Notes under the pieces: generated by a model
Databases searched by the model: none
The model's input: only the letters and a program-made list of their open reading frames with translations
What the model was told of the DNA's origin: nothing
Program-made: the position numbers and the translations under genes
Shown: positions 1 through 10,053 of the stretch, one piece after another
Position numbering within the stretch: position 1 is the first letter of the stretch
Layout of the letters: each line of letters opens with the position of its first letter
From: Paramacrobiotus metropolitanus
Taxonomy: Eukaryota; Tardigrada; Eutardigrada; Parachela; Macrobiotidae
Length of the DNA stretch: 64,000 nucleotides
Reading direction: 5' to 3'
NCBI RefSeq assembly: GCF_019649055.1
Contig: NW_026570327.1
Coordinates: 1-64,000 of the forward strand

Positions 1-313
1 AAAAAGTGATTCGAGTGCACAAGCGAAAGTTTTAGTGTATGTATACCATTTTGGACGCTATGTACCGGGCCATTTCCCTTAAAGCAGCACTGTTAAAGTG
101 GGAGATCACCCCTAATTACTTCCTACAACTGCCCCATCAAGGGTTGGCATGTCTTCATTTTCTTTGCCAGGGTGCCTTTTCTTGTCGAGCTTCTTCTACA
201 AGACGGGCACTTTTTATTCGAATGCGACATTGGCAAAGGTTGCTATTTGAGGTGCCCTATGTTCTTCATTAGCGTTTTAAGCATACAGGAAACACCACAT
301 TACCATTAACGGT

Positions 314-520
314 GCTTCCCTAACAGACACAAGATAAGCAGCGCAAAACTGTTCTACAGTCTCATGGCGTTATCCGGCTAGTCCGCGATAAAGGCATATT
401 TGCGACTTCCGTAACGGACACAAGTGAAGCACTGCAAAACTGATGTATAGAGCCGTGACGTCATCTGACTTATCCAGGATGACGTCATAGCTGGACTTCC
501 GTAACGGACACAAGTGAAGC
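314..520. repeat. Tandem repeat, ~90-bp period, 2.3 copies
   Basis: Three copies start at about 314, 404 and 494, so the period is about 90 bp. The second and third copies share an identical 27-bp opening that includes CTTCCGTAACGGACACAAG. The first copy is diverged (CTTCCCTAACAGACACAAG). The third copy is only partial. Confidence 0.7.
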
Positions 521-624
521 TAAGCATTGGAGCTGAATTAGGAAGACCTTCGCTTCGCTCCGGTCAATGATACTCTATCGTGGGGCGTATTCCCATTTCC
601 CAATACAACTCGTACTGTACTATA

Positions 625-720
625 CAATTCTTCTCGGTGATTTGCTTAACAGTAATTTTTAGAAGAATTAAAAAGGATCTGACTACAGATTACACGTATT
701 GGTCAAAAACCTCTGATATT
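625..720 (+). repeat. Dispersed repeat, copy 1
   Basis: This ~95-bp segment recurs at 3797–3875 in the same orientation. Shared blocks include GTAATTTTTAGAAGAATT, AAAGGATCTGACTA and AAAACCTCTGATA. Copy 1 carries about 13 extra bases in the middle. It is probably part of a degraded mobile element, but no termini are recognisable. Confidence 0.65.
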
Positions 721-2572
721 TGGAGCTTACCGTAATAACGCGCACGCTTCATAGCGCTTATGTCGTTATTAGAAACAACTTACGCCACAGCATGTGGTAA
801 TGGCATTGGTGGGATAAAGCTTCTCAATCACTAGTTTCATAATTTTTCACCCACTCACTAGTTTCATAATTTTCCGGCAGGCGGTGGCGGTCGCCATCGC
901 GACAGAGGGTGTTTAGCACCCGAGACCATATGGGCTCTGTTGTGTAGAATTTGTAAGGGTAGTCTTTTTTGTAGAAGCTATAGTTTGCCCATATGTGTCC
1001 TGTCAAGGACAATTTTCGACTTGGGTATTTCGATATAAATGAGGCCGCTTTTGAAGTTCGCTGACGGATTGATTTTGGATTGGAAGTTTTTAAATGCAAG
1101 GGTTTGGCATTTCTCTGGGATTGGTAGTTTTTTTAGCATAGTGTGGTTTGTGTATAAAAAAGGGAGTCGGAGTGCGGTGAGAAGTTAGTTGGTGAGGTGG
1201 TTGCTGGAAGTTTGTTGGTTAAAATTGTTCTGTTGTTAAGTACTCGTGAGCAATGGTTGTAATGGTTGATACAATTGTGAGTCGTGTATGTTTCTGAGTT
1301 GAAGCGTTGTGGTTTGAAACTGGAATCCAGTTACGCTGAAATTTTTCATTTTATTGCTGGTGATTCAGTTAACGGTATGTTTATTATAATAATGTCGTAT
1401 CATAATGACGTATAAAAATGATAATAATATAATAATGACGTATAATATGATTTTATTATTGGTAAGAGGAAAAGCGGAATGAATAACACGAAAATAGTGG
1501 GCTTGGAAGATGAGTAGTGTCTTGATCACTGTAGTGTGGTTGGAAAGGTATGAAAAAGAAAGTCCATAAAATAAACAATTTGTTCTAGAAAATCTTGTTA
1601 TTTTATTACTTGTATTAATATTCGTTTAAAGTAAGTAATCGAATGTTTCAATATTGATTAAGTTTTTATTGTAAAGTATGGTTTACTGGTGTAGTTATGA
1701 AGAAATATTTATTTTTATAGGTAACATTTTTAAAAGAGTGTGTGATGACATTAACTGTTGGGTTAGTTGTTATAGTTAATAGCAAATAGTGCTTTATTTT
1801 TACAAGATTATTAAATTTGCAGTTAACCTGTTAATAAGTTTATGTAACAGATAACAGAAAGGATGGTTAGGCTCTGAGTTTTCTGACAGCATGCAACAAT
1901 AGTTTTTATGATTAAGCGAATTCCATTTTGATGTTCGATAAAGGGTGAAAAAATTTTAAAGTCATGCATTGCAGTATGATAGTATCTTTTAATTAAAATT
2001 CATATGATAATATCACACATCAAATTGGTAGGTGAAAAAACACAGACAAATGCAGTTGCAAAATTTAGTTCAAATAGGTACTAAATTAAAATTAAATTAA
2101 TCACTACTTATGTCTGTACAGTATTATTTACTTAAAGTATGTTTAAATTTGAGGTATTTGTCGAAATTCAGAATAAATGCATCGTAATTGATTACGATGA
2201 GGTTTTAACATGGAGTTTTGGCAGAAGTAAACTAAACATGAAAACAGGTGGATCCAGTCATCCGATTTCTTTAATGATCATATATTCAATGAGCCGTTTC
2301 AATATCTCTACTGATTTGTTGGATATTTATTTCCAGAGCATAAATTAGGAGATTTGGAGCATGAAAAAGTATGCCGTGATAAAATCAAGCATTAATATCA
2401 GTTAGATACAGCCATCCGAAAAAATTTTATGGCTGTGCTTGGCAAAGACTTCTGGCGCATTTTATCAGATTTGTCTGTATGTAGTAGAAAAGTGCAGAAA
2501 ATGAATTTAGGCATAGTAAATGGTAATTCGCCAAAACAGTTTGGCTAAACTGTATTGTGTAACGACTTATTA

Positions 2573-3057
2573 TACGAGGACGCACGCAGTCAAACCGACA
2601 GTACAGTAAAACCGACAAACAGACAGTACAGTCAAACCGACAGGACAATTCCTCCGACAGCCACTTTCTCTGGAGATACAACGGGGCAATGCGGCGTCAG
2701 TCATGGGTACAATGGGGGAAGCGGAAAAGTTAAGTGAACTCTGGATGTTATAAAGTGTAGCTTTTTCGCTTGCTCTCAATGTTTTTTTTACTGGCTCTTC
2801 TGTGTTCGGTTTTCATCAATAAAGAATCTTCCCGTACAGTAAATTTTTTCAGCGAGACCAACCGACAACCATGCACACAAGCAGATTATTTTTTCGCATA
2901 AAAACCACCCGTGGAAGGGAGGTATCGTTTACACTGTATGCGTAGTACAGGTGACAGCCATCCGTGGATGGTTGGCAGTCGCTTGCACAAAGCGCGCGGT
3001 TGTCGGTTGGTCTCGCTGAAAAAATTTACTGTCGGTTTGACTGCGTGCATCCTCGTA
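2573..3057. mobile_element. MITE-like terminal-inverted-repeat element
   Basis: The left end (2573–2604) and right end (3026–3057) form an inverted repeat of 32 bp with about two differences, beginning TACGAGGA. Just inside the left end the core motif GTCAAACCGACAG is repeated in tandem. A second, perfect 35-bp inverted repeat lies inside the right half (2837–2871 against 2998–3032). No transposase is encoded; the frames across it are short and unrelated to known proteins. No clear target-site duplication was found. It is most likely a non-autonomous DNA transposon or foldback element. Confidence 0.7.
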
Positions 3058-3755
3058 CTGGAAAACTAAAAGCTTTCTTTTGGCATGAAAACATTTTACA
3101 TGTACACAAGTGTGTGCAGTCATCCGATGTGTTTCCTATTAACTGAAAAAAACATTTAAAACGCACAACCCACCGCGTTTGAAAGACGTTCGCCATATTG
3201 CATAACACGCAGTTTACGCTAATTGAGAAAAATGAGTACATGACCGCTGTTACCGATTCGCGGACAGTAATAAAACTTAAGGCTTTAACGCAATACTGTG
3301 TTATGCAGTATAAAAATCAGTACAGTACTATTAGCATTAGGTGCCGTACTATATTATAAGTATGCGCCCAACCGCGCCCAACCACAGATTTACTGCCACC
3401 CGTAAGCGGTTGTGGGCGTGCGTGTTACTTGCTGCGTTTGAGATACCGATTAACAATATACAGATATACAAAGTACAAACTATCTTATAATAATATTAGT
3501 ATATCAGCAAATTGTAACAATTTGCCGATATATGCTCTGTAAACTTCGAATAATTCTAACCGAATGGAAAAACCAGAACCCAAAAACATTCCGAAGACAC
3601 CCTGTTAACATAAAAATACTTCACATCAACAAGCAGCACTAACCAACAGTTAATCTTGTATGCTTCAAATGCTCAAACGCCGCACATGTGCTGTATATAC
3701 AGGACCACAGGTGACGATCCTAGCTCCTTAACCCGCCTGCACCTGGCTCTCTTCC

Positions 3756-3775
3756 AGAGAGAGAGAGAGAGAGAG
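3756..3775. repeat. (GA)n microsatellite
   Basis: Ten uninterrupted AG dinucleotides. Confidence 0.95.
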
Positions 3776-3796
3776 CCGCCCGTGAGGCTTTTGTTT

Positions 3797-3875
3797 AATT
3801 CTTCTCGATTATTAACAGCAGTAATTTTTAGAAGAATTGCAAAGGATCTGACTATTGGTCGAAAACCTCTGATAC
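3797..3875 (+). repeat. Dispersed repeat, copy 2
   Basis: This is the second copy of the segment at 625–720, in the same orientation and without the ~13-base insertion of copy 1. Confidence 0.65.
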
Positions 3876-4659
3876 TGCCCGGTACACTATTACGGTATTC
3901 CCAGTACATAGTGCTGTATGTATTAAAGCACTTGAATTAAGTTTAGCCACGCCCACTTAACCATGGCCGATGAAAATATTTTTTAAGTATACCCAAGGGT
4001 TACTCTGTCTTCCTGCAAAAAAACGAAATTTTTCGGAGCCGGGAGCCGGTGACCGGGCCCTGGTTAGTACCATGTATTGCACTTGTACAATACTCTAACA
4101 ATGTGTTGCCATGTGGCATGTACAAGTACCATGTATAGATATTGCTTGCTTACTGTGCAATCCTATCAACGCAGTGAATGGCGTGCATACTTGAGTTACA
4201 TGCAAACTTTAAAGTGTTCTTAAGATTTCACTTCGAGTTCGTTCGTGTTGATTTCAAGCCTTCTAGCTTTGCGTTTTCTCGGAGCTCATCAAATACCGAC
4301 GCGATCAACAAGGTTTTGTCGCCTAAGTAGCGGATTACCGCCATGATATAATACACCGTTAGAGACTTCATAAATGCATTTGTATTGCAAACCTGAATTT
4401 TTCCGGAAGTCCGCCGGCTTTTTAGTTACAAAAATCCGGCCGGGATTTGTAAAAAATATTACATGACGAGACAACAATATAAAAGGTATTATCATTACAA
4501 CGGTACTTATGCAAACAGCTGCTGCTGATTGAATGCTGTTATTTACAACAGTGCCCAGTGCCCACCGATCTATGAATGCCGTCAGGATGTTTGCATTTAT
4601 CCAGTTTGCATTTATCCAGTCTAAAGTATAATCAAAGTAAAACTGATTAAAAAGGGTCC

Positions 4660-4884
4660 GCGAGAGCACTCGATCCGCGTGCGGAAACACCGGCCAATTT
4701 GTCCCTGGAGGTGGACACAATTTATCCGGACGCCAACGAGTGTTTCTTTCTGGACGCGGGCAAGACGCCGCGCAAGCGGAAACGCGCCTCACCCGATTTG
4801 CGCTCGCACGCCCGCGCAGGATACCAGCGCGATGGCGCGCATAAAAATGACCGCCAGCTCCGCAATGTCTTTTCGGCAGTTTGA
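4660..4884 (+). pseudogene. Possible coding-exon remnant, unknown protein
   Basis: A GC-rich block stands out from AT-rich surroundings. One plus-strand frame runs through it to a stop at 4884 with many G/C third positions, as in real exons. It encodes an acidic stretch (EVDTIYPDANECFFLDAG) followed by a basic nuclear-localisation-like motif (TPRKRKRASPDL). No start codon, convincing splice acceptor or companion exon was found nearby. I do not recognise the family. It could be the last exon of an unseen gene, a relic, or chance. Confidence 0.3.
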
Positions 4885-5250
4885 ATGAGCGGCTAATAGA
4901 AGGGTAATGGTGGTTAATGCCTCGGTGGCAGACAAGCCGGGGAATTTGTTTTGTTTGTGTTAATAATATTTGATGTTTCGCTAATATTGTGGTGTTCATC
5001 TTTTTCAAGGTTTGACGTTTTTACGGGGTCATGTGAATATTTCCTTGTGTTGTGAAACGACAGAGAAGTGTCTGTCGTCTGGGGCTATCGCAGAAACTGA
5101 AAATATTTGTCACTGGAAAAATAAAAAAATTGATGGAAAAATGCATTTCTTTCCGTGTTTGAGATGCGAAATTAAATTTCATAAAGTAACGAATAACTGG
5201 TTTCTGTTCTGACCATGAATTAAACGGCACACAGCTGTCAGCCGGACTAC

Positions 5251-5361
5251 AGCGTACCGCCAGGAAAACTTAAGTTATTTTACCTATTTAGTTTTAACAA
5301 ATAATGACTATTTGTAAAAACTGAATAGATAAAATAACTTAAGTTTTCCTGGCGGTACGCT
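5251..5361. repeat. 111-bp near-perfect palindrome
   Basis: Arms 5251–5295 and 5317–5361 are reverse complements with about two mismatches in 45, beginning AGCGTACCGCCAGG. The loop is about 21 bp. It can fold as a hairpin and resembles a small foldback element or MITE. Confidence 0.85.
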
Positions 5362-5363
5362 TA

Positions 5364-5610
5364 TTTTTTTGGTAATTCAAAACAGTTATATTTTAGCTGC
5401 TTTATTAAATTTACTTTCCCATCTCAAACGCTGAAAGATATTGAGTTTTCAACCAATTTCCCGATTTTTCCAGTGCCTACTAGGGTAGTTTTCTTTCAGC
5501 GTTTGAGATGGGAAAGTAAATTTAATAAAGTAGCTGATATAACTGTTTCTGTTTGAATTACCAAAAAAAATCGGCGTACCGGCAGGAAACCTTTAGTTAT
5601 TTTGTCTACC
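5364..5610. repeat. Second nested inverted repeat plus a third terminal copy
   Basis: Arms 5364–5438 and 5492–5570 are reverse complements over about 75 bp with a few differences; the core is TCCCATCTCAAACGCTGAAAG and its complement. Directly after the right arm, at 5573–5610, a diverged copy of the arm of the preceding palindrome appears again (GCGTACCGGCAGGAAA). The two structures are therefore parts of one composite, perhaps one foldback element inserted into or beside another. Confidence 0.8.
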
Positions 5611-6140
5611 TAAGTTCGTATTTTTCGATACATACGCATTACATTAACATGACTGCATGATTACATTTTGCTGTTTGCTCTGCATTTAGTTACTATGTAG
5701 TACAGAACGTTTTTTACCGACACGTCATTTTTACGACAATCGATCGCAGAATTAATATTTCAGCGAGACGCCCTTTCCGACAGTTTAATTGATTTCAGTC
5801 TATTGCTTCCACAAAGTTCCACAAGAGCAGTTAAATGGAAGTTTCATAAAAATTCCCGTGATGCCACCAAAACAAAAACAGCGGATACCCGTTATGCATT
5901 ACGATGCCGTCATAAAAAGTTAACAAACATTTCCGATGAGACCTGATTACAGCAGGAAAAAGAAACATGGCAACCGTTAAATAAAGCGAATAACAGCCAC
6001 AATTATGCCTTAACAATACGCATTCGTCAGCGCAACAATATTCCCCGACAACCAACACTTTCCTGACAGTAAAACGGTGTATCCAGTAGAGGTGAATGTA
6101 TGTGATGGCCCGGAAGTGGAAGCTGTTGGTGATCCACCCA
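5611..6140. other. Intergenic, no gene seen
   Basis: AT-rich DNA downstream of the SRSF1-like 3' end. Only short shadow frames are present. Confidence 0.5.
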
Positions 6141-6600
6141 TTAAGCCGGGCTCTTGCTGCGGGACGCCGGTGTCTTGCTGCGCGAGTGCGAATGCGCCGA
6201 GCGACTGCGCGAACGCGACGCCTCCTTCTTGCGCTTACTGTCGTGGTCGCTGACGGCGCCATCATCCCCGCGCGCTAGCGAGTCGTTGCGTTTGGAGCGC
6301 ACAGGGGTCCGGCTGCGACTGCGTGGGGAGCGGGAGCGCGAACGGGAATGACTGCCGCCTTCCGCCGGCTTCAAGCGGATGTACGATGTTTCTCCCTGTA
6401 AAACGCCGAATTAATTCTATCTATCACAGAACCGAAATACTGTACCACTCGGGAAGCTGTGACTGATCACAAATGCGTACAAGCAGACGCACCTCGTGAG
6501 ATCGGAACTTGGTGTCGTCCAGTTTCTTGATGGCGTGGTCCATGTCGTCACGACGGACAAACTCCACACTGCCGGTGCCGTCCTTATTGTCGTCCGCATG
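6141..6600 (-). pseudogene. Truncated SRSF1-like SR splicing factor (end of RRM2 and RS domain)
   Basis: Two minus-strand exons are clear. The upstream one, from about 6600 down to 6493, encodes the end of RRM2 ([15 protein letters not shown]…[11 protein letters not shown]). It joins in phase 0, across a GT–AG intron, to 6395–6141 (GETSYIRLKP, then an Arg/Ser-rich tail ending SRSKSPA and a stop). This order matches SRSF1, which binds exonic enhancers and recruits the spliceosome in the nucleus. RRM1, the linker and the start of RRM2 are missing: the frame upstream of about 6600 no longer resembles RRM2, and a Mutator-like element begins at 6770. No 5' exons were seen as far as 12 kb. The family call is firm. 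Calling it a pseudogene is inference; a divergent functional 5' part cannot be excluded. Confidence 0.7.
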
Positions 6601-6760
6601 ACGGAGAGACGAGTACGATAGGGATAATACCGTAATATCAATCCTACCGACCTGACTCAACGACAGAGAATGAGCTGATAATTTCAATGTGGCATAACTA
6701 AGCAATATGCATAAGCTACGAACTACGCGAAGCAAGAATACGACACTGCATTCCGACGAT

Positions 6761-6769
6761 ATATTTTAA
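6761..6769 (+). repeat. Left target-site duplication (9 bp)
   Basis: ATATTTTAA immediately precedes the left terminal inverted repeat and is identical to 8403–8411. Confidence 0.85.
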
Positions 6770-6871
6770 CGAAATGGCTACGCGCGAGAGCCTCCCGCGC
6801 TATGAGTTTTGGCTACGCGCGAGAGTATCTCGCGCTATGAGTATTGACTACGCGCGAGAGTTTTTCCCCGC
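6770..6871 (+). repeat. MULE left terminal inverted repeat
   Basis: Three subunits begin at about 6778, 6813 and 6848 with CTACGCGCGAGAG. It ends in TTTTTCCCCGC, mirrored at 8301 onward. Confidence 0.9.
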
Positions 6872-7033
6872 ACAAAAAAAACCACCAACAAACAGTTTAA
6901 ATCAGTGCGTTTATCACCACATGGCAACCAAAAATTACGGGAAGTTCACCTTTTAGTGCAAGTAATAAAACATCTGACCGTACCGGCATTTTACATTTTC
7001 TAATAATTCAAGTATTCACAACCATCAGCCGAT

Positions 7034-8010
7034 ATGGCCTCAGAACTTAAAGTGGGAAATAGATACGAATCCTACGCGGAAGTTTTGAGAGCAATGGAGC
7101 CAGCGAACACATCAAAAGTCTATAAATCCCGGCGGCAAAGCACTTTTTGAGCGGCGATTTCACACAAATTGCGGTGCTGAAGAGCGTTTCCTCGACATGC
7201 CCCTACTTATTTGTGCATTCCACGCAATAAAGACATGGAAGTTACAGATCGCAAAAGAACAGTTGAATGTCACGGAGAAGCAAGGTCTGCTGACGGCTTT
7301 CCGTGGTTTACTTGTACGCGCCACAAGAAGGCATGTTCCAAGAACGGGAAGCCATATTTCTGCAGAGTTGCACCGACAGGCTGCGAATTTACTACGAAAA
7401 GAATTGGGCGTAGGATTCTGCGATGTGGTGCATGGCAAAGCGGCGTGAACTGAGAACGTTTGGCAACAACACCACAAATCAAATAGAAAGGTTTTTCCTT
7501 ACTGTGAAAACAGCGCTGCGCGGATCGGGACGATCGATTGCCAAACGTTTCCATCTAACAGAGTGCATCGAGATTGTCATGTCCGTCATTGACCATAAAG
7601 CCAACCTTGCAGAATATCAGGATTACATCAACATGGCAAAGACGATGATACTACACAAATATCCAATTCCAGAAATCGGATCGGCGATCGAGGCAAAGGT
7701 CACTGACCTTGCCGCTCGAGTCATCAGAGGACAGTGCGTCTTGTACTTGAAGGAAACATACGAAGTAAGCTCTGGAGCGGAACGAGGAAGCTGGGTACTC
7801 GCTAATACCAAAGGCGGAAGAACTTACGAGGTAAATGCGTCTGCATCTTTGACCGGTGCTCAGTACGTTACTTGTGAAAATTTTCGATGTAACGTACTGA
7901 CCGGTGCTCAGTACGTTGCATCGAAACCGGCACGTTGGCGCCTCCTCCCAGATCGCAGGGATGTAATCCTCGAACGAAAACCACGGTGCAAGATCATAAC
8001 TTCACAGTAA
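7034..8010 (+). pseudogene. Broken MULE transposase
   Basis: A 38-codon frame from an ATG at 7034 (SELKVGNRYESYAEVLRAM) stops at 7148–7150. A T5 run just before the stop marks a one-base frameshift, after which the next frame continues (around 7145–7448) with AFHAIKTWKLQIAKEQ and LLTAFRGLL. After a stop, a third frame (7423–8010) resumes with RELRTFGNNTTNQIERFFLTVK and a long helical region. This order resembles the middle and C-terminal parts of MULE/ZSWIM-type transposases. I cannot see the full DDE catalytic core or a complete zinc-binding region. A short direct repeat containing ACCGGTGCTCAGTACGTT (about 7853 and 7901) disturbs the 3' end. The frame breaks argue that it is non-functional. 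Confidence 0.7.
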
Positions 8011-8300
8011 CAGCAACAGATACGGTTGAAATACGCCGGCGGTTGCATCTGCCCAGCGGATACAGAACAGTTTCGCTTCGAAAATTGCTCACATACTGAA
8101 TGATACAATAACTGTTCTGTTTCTTAACCTGACCACCTCAAGAAAAAATAAATTTGACGTACGTGGACGTGTGTTCAAAAATAATTGAAAGAACCGTACA
8201 ATTTCCAGTTTATGCCGTAACTGGCGGTCTAAAATATTCCGTGAGATATTCTCGCGCGGTTTTTTCTTCTCTTAAACGTTTTGTTCGTAGTTTTATTGGG

Positions 8301-8402
8301 CGGGGAAAAACTCTCGCGCGTAGTCAATACTCATAGCGCGAGATACTCTCGCGCGTAGCCAAAACTCATAGCGCGAGAGTATTCTCGCGCGTAGACATGA
8401 CC
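8301..8402 (-). repeat. MULE right terminal inverted repeat
   Basis: Reverse complement of the left repeat, with the same three subunits and a few substitutions and one indel in the outermost subunit. Confidence 0.9.
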
Positions 8403-8411
8403 ATATTTTAA
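8403..8411 (+). repeat. Right target-site duplication (9 bp)
   Basis: ATATTTTAA, identical to 6761–6769. Confidence 0.85.
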
Positions 8412-9357
8412 TACCAAACTCCGACACTGCCAAACTCAGAATGCGAACCAACTGATGCCAAAATACTGCAACTCTCGGACTTATATAGGCGCGAAGCGCC
8501 TCCGTGTAGAAACAACCAAAAGTAGATCCGAACACAAAAGAGAAACTGCGAGAAAGTACAAAAATATAGCCGTAAAGTACGAGTACATATATCTAGAAGT
8601 ACGTACATCACTGCTACTGTACACCATATTCCGTCACGCACAGCAGACATCGCTCGCTTCCCGCATATGATCCTTCAGATCCTGCCAACTGCCGGATTTG
8701 GGCAGACCTGTGCCACCAAGACAAAGTTGTTGCTGAACAAACTGGCGACCATTAACAGCAAACAAACCTCAACAACAGTCAACCAATTCCATTCAACACT
8801 TCCGTCTTACCGAATTACTTATGGTAAATACGAGTATATAACAATCATTGGTTGGCGGCATTAAACAACCTGCTCAAACTACCCGTTTACGATAAGATCA
8901 TCATGAGTGCTTAGAATTGTGTGTAACGCGCCCTTCATCATATCTTCGCGAATTCCGCGGGGTTCCTGAGAGTAACCTCCGTCAAAGACTCAAGAGCCCC
9001 ATCCGCGCATTAATCCCACTGATAAATTTTCATAAAACCAAGCTTCACCGTCAAACAAAACCACATTCAACCAGAATTTTAATAAACATTTATTAACAAG
9101 CAGCAACAAAAAGCAAAAGACGATATAAGCCTATAAGAAAATTAAGAGTCTAACGTGTGTGCATACCGAACAAGAATACAGCAATTTGCAATATCGTCTT
9201 AGTCCTTCCACGCTATCATGCCACAATTGCCAAAATTCACGGTATCTGATTCAGTGATTCTGCAGTTCTATCGATAGCGACAATTAATGTGACATGGCCG
9301 CATGAAAAACAAGCAATGAAAGCTATCCAATGATGGTACAGTCACTACAGTGCATGA

Positions 9358-9771
9358 TTACCCAGTAAGTCCTCGCACAGTATTCCAGTGGCCGTCAAAA
9401 AAGAGGCTAATTGCCCATCGTTCTTCTTCGTACGGAAGGAATCGGAGTGTGCTGCCCTGCGGGTCCACGTTAAACATCTGTAGTTCAGCCGGCAGATGCT
9501 GTAGACCCGGAACACCCAGGATTTCGACGCTGGTTGGCCGCTGTTGCAGAATAAGATTTTGCACAGGAAGCAGGTGCAGCGCAGGTGGCCCTGTGCAGTT
9601 ATAAGCAAGAATTAATCTAAACATGAATGCAGATTGAAGCACGATTAAAAATGAACAAGAGAGCATTTACGTACTCATTGTGATAATCATATTAAGGCGC
9701 TCAAGCGCCTGATTGGCGTTATTCATATTGTCCAATGTCCATATTTCTGAATGAATGACAGAGCAAATTAT
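9358..9771 (-). CDS. Hypothetical protein, two possible exons
   Basis: I do not recognise this. On the minus strand an acceptor (CATTCAG) near 9751 opens a frame reading IWTLDNMNNANQALERLNMI, which ends at a GTACGT donor near 9672. A second acceptor (ACTGCACAG) near 9592 opens a frame that fits that phase (HLLPVQNLILQQ, LQHLPAELQMF) and ends at a stop at 9358. Together they give about 100 codons with plausible protein composition. No start codon or upstream exon was found. It may be the 3' end of a small gene, a relic, or chance. Confidence 0.25.
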
Positions 9772-9822
9772 CTCAGCTGGGCTGGCGCCTATGGCGTACC
9801 AAACGGGCCAGAGTTTATCCAG

Positions 9823-10053
9823 ACAAATGCTAATGACAAATGCTTTTTCAACATTAAACAAATGCTACTGACAAATGCTTTTCACTACCAGACAAATGCT
9901 TTCAGAAAAAAACTTTAACAGACAAATGCTACTGACAAACGTTTTTTTCGCTATCAAACAAATGCTTTTAGAAAACACTTTAACAGACAAATGCTACTGA
10001 CGAATGTTTTTTTACTATCAAACAAATGCTACTGACAAATGCTTTACACTACC
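9823..10053. repeat. Minisatellite of ACAAATGCT units
   Basis: Ten exact copies of ACAAATGCT occur in about 230 bp. They alternate in longer blocks such as AACAGACAAATGCTACTGAC and are separated by T-rich spacers. The higher-order period is irregular. Confidence 0.85.

Larger units (their letters stand above)
1..2572. other. Non-coding left flank, AT-rich, with repeats
   Basis: No convincing gene is seen here. Open frames are short and show no family similarity. The stretch holds a ~90-bp tandem repeat (about 314–520), one copy of a dispersed repeat (625–720) and a duplicated ~20-bp motif near 828–875. A TATA-like string sits at 1153–1161, but no gene downstream of it could be recognised. 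The rest, roughly 1300–2570, is AT-rich with no structure I can support. Confidence 0.5.
3058..5250. other. Intergenic, with repeats and one GC-rich island
   Basis: No intact gene is supported. It contains a (GA)n microsatellite, the second copy of the dispersed repeat, a duplicated 15-bp motif (TTTGCATTTATCCAG, twice, about 4588–4620) and a GC-rich possible exon remnant at about 4660–4884. A 239-codon minus-strand frame spanning 4289–5008 overlaps that island. Outside the island it reads through AT-rich DNA and has no family similarity. Confidence 0.45.
6770..8402 (+). mobile_element. Mutator-like (MULE) DNA transposon, decayed
   Basis: Terminal inverted repeats of about 102 bp (6770–6871 and 8301–8402) enclose 1.6 kb. 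They are flanked by an exact 9-bp duplication (ATATTTTAA, at 6761–6769 and 8403–8411), the size typical of MULEs. Each terminal repeat is built of three ~35-bp subunits starting CTACGCGCGAGA and containing CGCGCTATGAG. Inside lies a broken transposase-like gene reading left to right. The length is short for an autonomous MULE and the coding region is frameshifted, so this copy is probably inactive. The target site lies about 160 bp upstream (on the minus strand) of the truncated SRSF1-like gene. Confidence 0.9.

Noticed and set aside
4289-5008. 239-codon minus-strand open frame
   Set aside because: It crosses both AT-rich DNA and the GC-rich island, has no family similarity, and the opposite strand of the island has more coding-like codon use.
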